Positions 1 to 9,122 of a stretch of 64,000 bases of DNA are shown here, piece by piece; position 1 is the first letter of the stretch, and each line of letters opens with the position of its first letter. Source of the stretch: Adiantum capillus-veneris. Its lineage: Eukaryota > Streptophyta > Polypodiopsida > Polypodiales > Pteridaceae. The notes below the pieces were generated by a model. It saw only the letters and a list, made by a program, of their open reading frames with translations, was not told the DNA's origin and made no database searches. The DNA is taken from assembly GCA_014529385.2 (NCBI GenBank), contig CM043944.1, forward strand, positions 72,717,884-72,781,883, read 5' to 3'. Both the position numbers and the translations under genes were made by a program.

Positions 1-149
1 CGAAGCATCTAAGAGACACTACCACTGTTGGGTGAGCCTTCTTGAGTCTTTGGTACAGCTCAACCTATGGCACAAAAACAAAACAATTCAGAAAAAAACC
101 AACATCATGGTACTGGTAAAATTTCACTACTGCAGTATTGCCAAAACTG

Positions 150-290
150 GCTTTCGACAGTTCCAAATATGGTACTATAATAGTGGACAGACGTGCACCC
201 AAGTTCAACAGTACCCAAAAGTACCAAATTTGGTACTGTAATAGTGGACAGACGTGCACCCAAGTTCAATAGTACCAAAAAGTTCCAAAT
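150..290. repeat. 61-bp tandem repeat with GTACC palindrome
   Basis: The string TAGTGGACAGACGTGCACCC occurs at 181 and again at 242, a 61-bp period. Between the copies, at 220-237, lies a perfect 18-bp palindrome, AGTACCAAATTTGGTACT. A 14-bp version, TACCAAATTTGGTA, recurs at 1896-1909, on the other side of the 21-bp array, so the array is bracketed by the same palindrome. Its role is unknown. Confidence 0.75.
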
Positions 291-299
291 ATGGTACCG

Positions 300-1870
300 T
301 AGATTTGGTACTGTCGGTAGGCTTTGGTACTCTATAGATATTATTTGGTACTATCAAAAGTGTGGGGTACCCTGTAAATATACTTTGGTCCTATAGTGGT
401 AGGCTTTGGTACTCTACAGATAGGATTTGGTACTCTTCAGAGAGGATTTGGTACTCTACAGATAGTCTTTGGTGGTATCCGATGAGTTTGGTACTCTACA
501 TATAGGCTTTGGTACTATCAGAAGTGTGGGGTACCCTATAAATAGACTTTGGTTCTATAGTGGTAGGCTTTGGTACTCTACAGATAGGATCTGGTACTCT
601 TCAGAGCGGATTTGGTACTCTACAGATAGTCTTTGGTGGTATCCGATGAGTTTGGTACTCTGTAAATAGACTTTGGTTCTCTATACATAGGCATTGGTAC
701 TGGATAAATATGTTTTGGTACTCTATTGAGAGGATTTGAAACTCTATGGATAGGCTTTGGCACTCGATTGCTAGGATTTTGTACTCGATATACCAGATTT
801 GGTACTCTACAGATCTGAGTTGGTACTCCATAGATAGGCTTTGGTACTCGATATACCGGATTCGGTACCCTACATATGTGCTTTGGTACTTTATAGATAG
901 CCTCTGATACTCGATAGACAGTATTTGGTACTCTACATATAGGCTTTGGTACTATCAGAAGTTTGGGGTACCCTGTAAATAGACTTTGGTCCTATAGTGA
1001 TAGGCTTTGGTACTCTACAGATAGGATTTGGTACTCTACAGAGAATATTTGGTACTCTACAGATAGTCTTTGGTGGTATCCGATGAGTTTGGTACTCTGT
1101 AAATAGTTTTTGGTTCTCTATACATAGGCATTGGTACTGGATAAATAGGTATTGGTACTCTATCGAGAGGGTTTGAAACTCTATGGATAGGCTTTAGCAC
1201 TCGATATCTAGGATTTTGTACTCGATATACCGGATTTGGTACTCTACAGATCTGCTTTCGTACTCCATACATATGCTTTGGTACTAGATACACTGGATTT
1301 GGTACTCTACAGATGTGCTTTGGTACTCCATAGATAGCTTTTGGTACTCTATATATAGGCTTTGGTACTATCAGAAGTGTGGGGTACCCTATAAATAGAC
1401 TTTGTTCCTATAGTGGTAGGCTTTGGTACTCTACAGATATGATCTGGTACTCTTCAAAGCAGATTTGGTACTCTACAGATCTGCTTTGGTACTCCATACA
1501 TATGCTTTGGTACTAGATACACCGGATTTGGTACTCTACAGATGTGCTTTGGTACTCCATAGATAGCCTTTGGTACTCGATAGACATGATTTGGTGCTCT
1601 ACATATAGCCTTTTGTACTATCAGAAGTGTGGGGTACCCTGTAAATAGATCCTGGTCCTATAGTGATAGGATTTGGTACTCTACAGAGAGACTTTGGTGG
1701 TATCCGTTGAGTTTGGTACTCTGTAAATAGACTTTTGGTTCTCTATACATAAGCATTGGTACTGGATAATTAGGTTTTGGTACTCTATAGAGAGGGTTTT
1801 GAACTCTATGGATAGGCTTTGGCAGTCGATAGCTAGGATTTGGTACTTTATAGATATTCTTTGGTACTGT
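300..1870. repeat. 21-bp minisatellite array with higher-order structure
   Basis: About 75 degenerate copies of a 20-21 bp unit of the form aggctTTGGTACTCTACAGAT run without a break. A marker pair of units (TTTGGTACTATCAGAAG then TGTGGGGTACCCTGTAAAT) recurs near 339, 503, 941, 1357 and 1605. The spacings from 503 onward are 438, 416 and 248 bp, close to 21, 20 and 12 units, so blocks of units were amplified together. The array sits directly downstream of the splice donor of the minus-strand transposase exon at 1977, where its intron 1 would be. Confidence 0.9.
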
Positions 1871-1976
1871 AAACACCCTGTTCCGTACAGCAGACTACCA
1901 AATTTGGTACTGTTTGGACCAAATAAGCCTTAAGTAGCACCAAACAAGATGAACAATTACTAGAATTTGTTGGTAC

Positions 1977-2879
1977 CTGAGATTTGTCGAGTAGATGTAT
2001 AAGATGTTTGACGACACTTTTCCTTCCAATTCTCATCTTGCATATGTCTTTCTTGTTGGGTGAAACTCTGCTCTCTGATGTCCAAAAGGCATATACCAAA
2101 TCTCTTGTTTCATTGGTAATAACGGTTCCTCGTGGCAATTGTCTCTCACCGGCACTCAATGGCAACACTTCATCTTCATCTTCATCTTTATTCTCTAGCC
2201 GTGAGCTTGCTACAGCTATATTCCTTTGATGGATCCCCAAGATACTAGCCATTCTGGATTGGTTTACTGATTGTCAGTTTGTACTATTGTTTAGAATCAT
2301 TGCCAAAGAGCTTCTCTTTACAAAAAGTTCACTTGCTGAATGAGGGACCTTGATTTGAGTCAAAGTGTTGCGCACACTCGATACAACAGTGTCTTCGACT
2401 TTGTTGAAATTTGATGGTTGTAGCAAGGAAAATGTTTGGTGGTCCAGGAGTTGCCGAAATATTTCCTTCTGCTCATTCTTTGCAATCCCTATTGTTTGCT
2501 TGCGCCAACATCGAGCCACCGCTACACAAATGTTCTTTCTTGACCTGGCTTCCCGTAATCCAAGAGCAGACGTAGGATGTCTTTCCTTGCTTCTCTGTGC
2601 ACGTTTCTTTGCATCCCAATAATCACGAATAAAAGCCTAATTATCGGCTGGAATACTAGTGCTAATGGAATTGATGTGCATCTGCTGAACATTGCTTGGG
2701 ACACCTTGTACCTCTTCAAAAGATAGGAACTGTGCGTCACCTTCCATCTCGTCGATAGAGAGGAGCTGTGCATCACCTTCTACTTTGTTGAAAGAGAGGT
2801 CCTAAGCATCACCTTCCGTGTCATCGAAAGAAAGGTCCTGAGCATCACCAAGACAGTAATCTCCTACGCTACTATCCAT
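1977..2879 (-). pseudogene. DDE-type transposase, exon 1 only (copy 1)
   Basis: Reading starts at ATG 2879 (MDSSVGDYCLGDAQDL) and stays in one frame to 1977 through three in-frame stops: TAG 2804-2802, TAG near 2640, and TGA 2276-2274. The protein begins with about four tandem copies of an acidic EGDAQxLS motif. It continues with DYWDAKKRAQRS and then with blocks clearly homologous to the copy at 39,895: RNTLTQIKVP matches HNTLKVIKRP, ILGIHQRN matches LLGIHRRN, and SRVSPNKKDICKMRI matches TRVSPNKKDVCRKRI. It ends at CAG|GT, the same phase-0 junction as the other copy. The later exons that carry the catalytic residues are absent from the window, either beyond base 1 or lost. This is a transposon relic. 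The family is inferred from copy 2. Confidence 0.8.
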
Positions 2880-2884
2880 TTGCA

Positions 2885-2886
2885 GA

Positions 2887-2918
<32 letters not shown>

Positions 2919-3010
2919 ACACAACAGCTCGGTGGTTATGGAGGCAGCAAGGAAGGCGAGAAGGTTCAAAACTGAGAGAGACACACAGGGAGAGGGATGT
3001 GCGAGGGAGG

Positions 3011-3062
<52 letters not shown>
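2885..3062. repeat. (GA)n microsatellites upstream of transposase copy 1
   Basis: Two GA runs (about 2885-2918 and 3011-3061) flank a short unique stretch just 5' of the minus-strand start codon at 2879. On the gene's strand they read (CT)n, the same arrangement seen before the other transposase copy (39,593-39,801). ORFs through these runs are low-complexity artefacts. The 230 bases from 3063 to 3290 show nothing recognisable. Confidence 0.85.
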
Positions 3063-3063
<1 letters not shown>

Positions 3064-3299
3064 GCTGGAGTGAAAGCTCCCAACTATAACCCCACCCCCT
3101 GGCCCCGCCGTCACCTCCACCTCTTCTTAGGATTGCATGCTTCTAAAGTTAAAAAAACGTCCACTTAAAAAAGAAGTTTATTTGCCCTCCCCAATTCCAA
3201 AAAAATGCCCATGATTTTTACACACAAGAATCACCAAGCATATGTTGTGTCAGGACACTACTTTTTGTACCACCAAACCATGCTTTGACCCACAAATCA

Positions 3300-4230
3300 A
3301 AAGGAGTATATTCCAATTATAGAACAAGCACATGCTAGATTAGCTGGAGGTCACTTTTCTAGTGAGATCACCGCAAGTGCAATATTGATGGTAGACATAT
3401 GGTGGCCAACACTTTTTGCATATGGTAGAAATATGGTGGCCAATACTTTTTGCAGATGCTAAAGAATATGTTCGAAGGTGTGATGCTTGTCAAGGAGCAA
3501 AAATTCCAGCACGAGTAGAGAGCATGCCCTTAAGACCAATGATGGGGGCTAGAGCTTTCGCAAAATGGGGTATATATTTTGTTGGACCGATACAGCCACC
3601 TGCTTATAGAACCCAAGCTCAATATATCATTGTAGCTACGAACTATTTGACCAGGTGGGCCGAGGCTAAAGCAACCCAAAAGAATGATGCCAGAACCATT
3701 GCTACATTCTTATATGAGTATGTATTCATGAGATATGGACTACCAATAGAGATTGTCAGTGATTGGGGGGACTCATTTCCTCAATGAGGTAATATAGTAT
3801 TTTATTAATGAGTTTATGGTCATCCATAACAGATCATCTCCCTATCACCCACAAGCAAATGAACAAGCTGAGCATACGAATAAAATTCTTAGCTTGGTGC
3901 TGACTAAAGTGGTTAGTTTAGGAAGGACAGGCTGGGAAATGAATCTCCATGCTTCTCTATGGGCTTATCAAGTTTCATTCAAAACAGGTCTAAATGATAC
4001 ACCCTTTAACCTTGTTTATGGTCTTGATGCCATACTGTCAATAGAATTTCTATTGTCGACATTAAGGGTAGCATAGAATCTTGAGTGGAGTGGACATGAA
4101 TTGTTAGAAAAACTTGAAGATTTGGAAAGGTTAGACGAGCAAAGGCTAACTCTTGTAGCTCATATCTATGCACAAAAGAAAAACAAAAAGAATTTTTTGA
4201 TTCCCACTTAATCACAAAAATCTTCAAGAA
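3300..4230 (+). pseudogene. Ty3/gypsy integrase (decayed)
   Basis: The reading frames give a zinc-binding H2C2 region (GGHFSSEITA ... CDACQGAKIP), then a core with KWGIYFVGP and VATNYLTRWAEA, IEIVSDWGDSF, SPYHPQANEQAEHTNK, and the conserved LWAYQVSFKT. The aspartate usually found in the VATDYLTRW motif is Asn here. A frame break lies between 3787 and 3816, and several stops follow 4076. A 34-bp tandem duplication at 3388-3455 also shifts the frame in the zinc-binding part. The integrase joined element cDNA to host DNA; this copy cannot be active. It is followed in the same direction by the ORF at 4440. Confidence 0.8.
3388..3455 (+). repeat. 34-bp tandem duplication inside integrase
   Basis: ATGGTAGACATATGGTGGCC at 3388 is repeated at 3422 as ATGGTAGAAATATGGTGGCC, with the rest of the 34-bp unit also matching. 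The period is not a multiple of three, so it breaks the reading frame. The few differences between the two units mean it is not brand new. Confidence 0.85.
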
Positions 4231-4439
4231 AGGGGACTTAGTTCTAGTCTATTCCCTTAAGCAACACATTCCCAAGTTTAAGAAAAAGAGAAATGGACCA
4301 TTTATCATCGAAGATGTATCTCCAAGTTGAGCAGTAAAATTGTCCACGCTAGATGGTGAACCAATGGCTAATTGGATTAGTGGATGTTGTTTAAAGAAAT
4401 ACAATTTGCCACTAACCAATGAATTGCTAGAGAGAATGC

Positions 4440-5477
4440 ATGCAGCCAAACAAAGGAAGATCAAGCGACAGCAGGTTACTGATGAAACATGAAACCCAAG
4501 AGGAAGCGAGACTTCGGGTACTCAAGCATAAAGCTGCTCTCAAGAATCAACAGTTAGCGATTCCCATCAACACTTTGGAAATAAATGATCAAAAATGGGA
4601 ATTACCTAAAGATGCAGCTTCAACAGATGACGACTGGTTAGATGGAATGGATCTACGCATCAAAGTACAATTCAACAATCATAGCACCAATGCTTTGCTA
4701 GACACAGGAGCTAGAGTGAATGCATTCAACTATTCCACATACAAGAAGGCAACAAGTCAAGCATTGACAGCAGGAATAGTGACAATCAAAGGATGCAACA
4801 AGAATCCAACTCCAACATTGGGAGTAGTCAACTTGAACGTGGTAGTATATGGATGTTCATGTCCTCATCAGTTTGTATGCTTGCCAGATGAACACATGAA
4901 TGAGACGATGATTCTTGGAATTCCCTGGATGTGTACATGCAAAGCAGTACCAGATTGGGATACGAATCAACTAAAGCTATCACCTAAAGGAGGGCATCTC
5001 ATTGTTCGAATTTCACCAAGCAAGGAGGAATGGAAAAGAAGAAATCAACAGACCAATGCACGGAGCCAATCTTCTCCATACCCTCGACAATCAAATGCTA
5101 CATATAGCATGCAAGGAGTTAGGAAAATTTGGGTACCAAAAGCACAGCTTACGGATAAACCGAATCAGATCTGGGTGCCTAAAACTTCACCGACGAAACA
5201 AAAGAAGGTTCCAAGGATTTGAACAGAGAATCGAGCATCTCCAAGCAAGGAACCTAGCATGAAAATGGTTTGGAAGAAAAAAGAGCACTTATCTTCTCCA
5301 CAACCCCTAAAAAAAATCAAGCAATGGCGAGTTAAGTCTCAACAGACTCCACCACACCATGAAGCACCAAGCCAACCGAGCTACCAATGGAGAGAAAAAG
5401 CTCGACAACAGTCGAAAGTGCTACCAACAGCTCAAGCAATAAGAGTGTTAAAGCACCCTCATGGTACAATCAAATAA
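4440..5477 (+). pseudogene. Retropepsin-like ORF downstream of integrase
   Basis: A 260-codon ORF (4440-5222) continues in the same frame, after one TGA at 5220, to 5477. About residues 70-170 look like a retroviral-type aspartic protease: NALLDTGARVNAF carries the DTGA active-site loop, and MILGIPWM resembles the late ILGxPWL motif of plant gypsy proteases. The N-terminus is charged and helical. The C-terminus is basic and has short repeats of the form IWVPK (KIWVPKAQL, QIWVPKTSP, then MVWKKK). In standard Ty3/gypsy elements the protease precedes RT, so a DTGA ORF after the integrase is unusual. It could be a captured or duplicated protease or the gag-pol start of another element. The aspartic protease fold is an inference from motifs only. 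Confidence 0.6.
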
Positions 5478-6347
5478 AGAGTACAAAAGCTACAAGATTT
5501 TCTCTTTGGAAGACATCAGCAACAAACCTCGACATCGGAAACCCTTGAGTAAATTACTCAAGACCCAGCTCTTGCACAACATATTTGTTTGAATTGCATT
5601 GATCTTCATATCATGGTAGAGCCAATCACGGCTATGTATAGACACAATTGTTCAACCCATGCACACAATCGTCCCGGAGTACGCCATCTAGGAGGGGTGG
5701 AATGGCACTAAGTACTAAGTAATTAAGTACAATGTCTGAAGAGGGAGGAAAATTTCTATGTTATCGTGTGAATTTTTGCAAAATTACCTAATAATGCCCT
5801 TATAATTCATCATCAAGGAAAAATTCACTGCTGATAATATCTTCCCGATGAGTGTAAATAGTGTATATACTATCACAAAATCATAAAAAATAGTCCTTTT
5901 TTGGATATTTTCATCATTTTTGTTGATAAGGATGCTTAAAAATGGAGAAATCCAACAAAAAACAATAAAAGCTGTGTTTTTCAAGGGATTTTCTTAATTA
6001 TTGGATTTTAACTTTACTTTTTTAGAGCATTTTGCTATTTTCTTTCATTTTTTCAAATAAATAGGTCAAATCAATAATAAATAGTAGGGAAGCTCAGATG
6101 GAAAAATGGAAGATACGATGGTGATGAGAAAGATAAGGTGAATAAGCACAAAAATTTTCAATGAAATCAGAAGATGGAAGTGGGAAGCCTAAATTAGACG
6201 GCCAGGCCTACTTTTGCAAAATTCTTGCAGAATGAGCTACAGAAATCCGATCAGGGAAATTTTTGAGCCTAGCATAGATTTCACGGCCTAGTAGAACTAA
6301 CGAGGAAATTTGGGGAAATTTGGTTCGGGAAGTCCATGTATAGATAT
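5478..6347 (+). other. Polypurine tract and probable 3' LTR of gypsy A
   Basis: No gene is visible here. A purine run at 5689-5702 (ending AGGAGGGGTGGAA) precedes TGGCACTAAG at 5703, which is the right shape for a PPT followed by an LTR start. The rest is AT-rich and unrecognised up to the gypsy insertion at 6348. The opposite LTR is not in the window, so the boundary is only a proposal. Confidence 0.4.
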
Positions 6348-6610
6348 TGAAGCGGTCCGGGGCGGGCAACAAGAAGAGCAACCTCTAGACACCCTTCAAG
6401 GCTCCCGTGCTGCTCAATGGGGCTGGGGCACAACACAACACAAACCAAAACAACAAACCCCTAGCCAAATCCCAACTACACAAGGGACACCACCTAGTTT
6501 AAGAGCGAACTAGGACGCAAAAAAGGAGAATCGTTAGAGCAACCCACAAACAAGCAAGGAATTTACACTAACCCTACCACGAATGGAACACTCTCACACA
6601 CTAAAACACG

Positions 6611-6709
<99 letters not shown>

Positions 6710-9094
6710 TGGTGCTCGGACTGCTTTGAAGTGTATCGTTAATGATCAAGCAAACATAAATATATATATGTAAGAAAGATATAGAAGGGGGAAGGGGGTG
6801 CTTGTTGCACTAATGCCTTCTTACAAATCTGTCATGACCAATCAAAGTGAGATTAGTATTTGTTCAACATAGCCTGAGTAAATTACACCACAACACATCA
6901 CAAGAAAAAAGCCACCCCAATCCCTGTCTTAAGGCCAGGGGAGTCCTCTCCACCCTGTCGCCCTCTTACAGCATGTGGGATTTATGGCTAAATTGATAAC
7001 AATACCCGGAGACAAGCTATCAAGAACTTAAATAAAACACCAAGACACTTACACATCATTATTGTCCATGACTTCACGTTGGAAGGGAGACAAGGTATCC
7101 ATGCTTAGTCTAGATTCGCCCTCCTTGATTCAGCAAATGTTGGGCTTACACTAGTAGGAGAAATGATAGATTTCCTACTCTCAATTTAATGATCACTCTC
7201 TCTTACAATGGCATATTGTTCCCTTGCTAATCACCCCTAATACAACACATACATATGCCTAATGCCAATGAGATTCCACTCAAGAGCTCCTTCTCAAGAG
7301 GCTGAGCTTGGCTTCTCAAGCTATAGCATAGTGCTCTTTCTTCTCCCCCCTTTTGTGCTAGCTACACCCTCCTTTTATAGCAATTTTGAAGGCTAGGGTT
7401 ACTCCTCTAACCATGGTTGGGTTAGATTTTCAGCAATTTATCTAATTTCTTTTGCTTTGAATTATCAAGAAGTTGGTGGGGAAAGAGAGAGGAGAGAAAT
7501 GAAAGTGATAGGACTTTTCATAGTGGGTTAGTGTTAGTAGAGTTAGTATTAATTTACAAATGGAATTGGATATTTACAATGGGAGTATCCATGTAGGATA
7601 CAAATAAAGAAGAAAAACTCTTAAGAGGTAAGAAAAGGTGGATTTCTTACAAGGTTGATGCTCCAAGTGTCTTGAGTAGGGCCAATTTTGACGCTTGTTG
7701 ACGGTCCACTAGCTTTGACGGTACATTTTTTCTCCACTCTTGACCTTCCTTGAGAGACAAGGTAATTGAAGCTGAGTAATCAACCACCATGATGCTGTCT
7801 TTTAAGAGAAGAGACTGAATTTTGTGGTTTTTTTGATAGATATGGGTAATTTGGAGGAGGAAAAATGAGACTAGGTGGTCAATTTTGGAATGGAATTGTG
7901 TGTGGGAGGTATGAGTTCGCCATGGTTTCTCTTATTCTTCAAGGTTGAGGAGAAGGTGAGTAGGGTGCAGAGAGGAGTGGTGAGAGAGGTGGGGATGATG
8001 AGTGGAGAAGTGTGTGTGAAAGAGGAAAATGATAAAGTGGAAGAGAGAGTGTGGCTGCATAGCATGGGAAAACTGGGGTCCACTAATAAAATCATAGCTC
8101 ACAGCTCGTAGCTCAAAAAAATATGAAAACATTTGAGGCAAAAGTTCAGCCCACGAGCTACAACTTTTGTTTGTATCACCTTTTCAAATTCGGAGAGCAA
8201 GTGAACGTTAAAAATTCAGCAAAACCGACCGTTTTTTTCCACTGCACAAAGTCCTTGTGGGGTCCTTCTTTGGATGATTCTTTTGAATACCTCCAAGAGT
8301 GAGCCCTCCATAGTGCATGTATGCATGCCACCTACCCTTGACATTATTTCGTAGGTCTATAATTGAAGATATTGTTGAGATCATGATATAAGTGAATAGT
8401 ACAACTAAGAAAATCAAATATTGAGGGGTCTAAAAAATATGTACATGTCAAATATAAATAATATAAGTGGAAAAAATATAAAGGGGTCAAAAGAAATCTC
8501 TCTCATTATGAGGCTATCATAAAAAGATAAATATTTTTGGTGTTCTAATTTTTTAGAAAAAAAACAAAATAGATGTAGGAAGGGAAAAATCACAATAGTG
8601 AAAAAATATACACATAAATAAAACTAGTTTTTTTGGATTTTTGTTGGGGTGGAGTTACACCAAATATAAGAGAAGCTTACATGAAAATATTTCTATATGG
8701 AATAAAGAGTATGAAAAATGGTAAGAAAAATTGTGGTAATGGTGAGACAATGTACAGAGCATAAATAACACACACCTAGGTAGAAATATTTAAATAAATA
8801 CCAAAATAATTATGAAAAAATCTTTTATTTAGGCCCTATATACAAAGAAATATTTACATACGGATGGGCCATAATATACTTATATTTTTTATATTTTTTA
8901 TTTTTTTGGCTCAACTAACCCAATGACTAGCTAATTGAGGGTTTTTTATTTCAGTAAGGAGATATGGGAAAAGTCCCCTAACTCACACGCACCTATATAC
9001 AGTGAAAGGGTGAGGGTAACCACAATGTTTGAGTGATTTGATAGGGTGAGATAACTCACTATGGCAATTACAGAGAGCTGGAAAACGGCTATCA
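6348..9094 (-). repeat. 3' LTR of gypsy B (2,747 bp)
   Basis: This LTR matches 14992-17726 along its whole length. In element orientation it starts TGATAGCC and ends CCGCTTCA, the usual TG...CA ends. It contains a (GA)n microsatellite (about 6612-6705) that differs in length and purity from its partner. ORFs inside it (for example 7871-8111) occur in both LTRs, have no recognisable domain and are treated as noncoding. Confidence 0.95.
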
Positions 9095-9110
9095 TTAGCC
9101 CTCCCCCAGG
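9095..9110 (-). promoter_or_regulatory. Polypurine tract of gypsy B
   Basis: On the minus strand CCTGGGGGAGGGCTAA lies directly before the LTR start TGATAGCC. This position and composition fit the plus-strand primer for reverse transcription. Confidence 0.8.
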
Positions 9111-9122
9111 ATGATGGTATAT

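Larger units (their letters stand above)
3290..6347 (+). mobile_element. Ty3/gypsy remnant A (5' truncated)
   Basis: From 5' to 3' it holds the integrase zinc-binding region and core, the integrase tail, a retropepsin-like ORF, a polypurine tract (5689-5702) and a possible 3' LTR start at 5703. Gag, the usual protease, RT and RNase H are missing. Its 3' side is interrupted by the gypsy insertion at 6348, and the continuation, if any, lies after 17,730. Confidence 0.65.

Noticed and set aside
601-1876. Minus-strand heptad-repeat ORFs through the 21-bp array
   Set aside because: A 21-bp period keeps any frame open by arithmetic; no start context or domain supports a protein, and the region lies where an intron is expected.
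1977-2879. A recoded genetic code to explain repeated TAG in frame
   Set aside because: TGA, TAG and TAA all occur, in many unrelated elements, and repeat-internal comparison shows CAG to TAG mutation; decay is the simpler reading.
2802-3168. Ser/Leu and Arg/Glu ORFs
   Set aside because: They are translations of the (GA)n microsatellite; only the MDSSVGDY part belongs to a real exon.
7871-8111. Paired ORFs repeated at 16,512-16,752
   Set aside because: They lie inside the gypsy B LTRs, on both strands, without any recognisable domain; identity simply reflects LTR identity.
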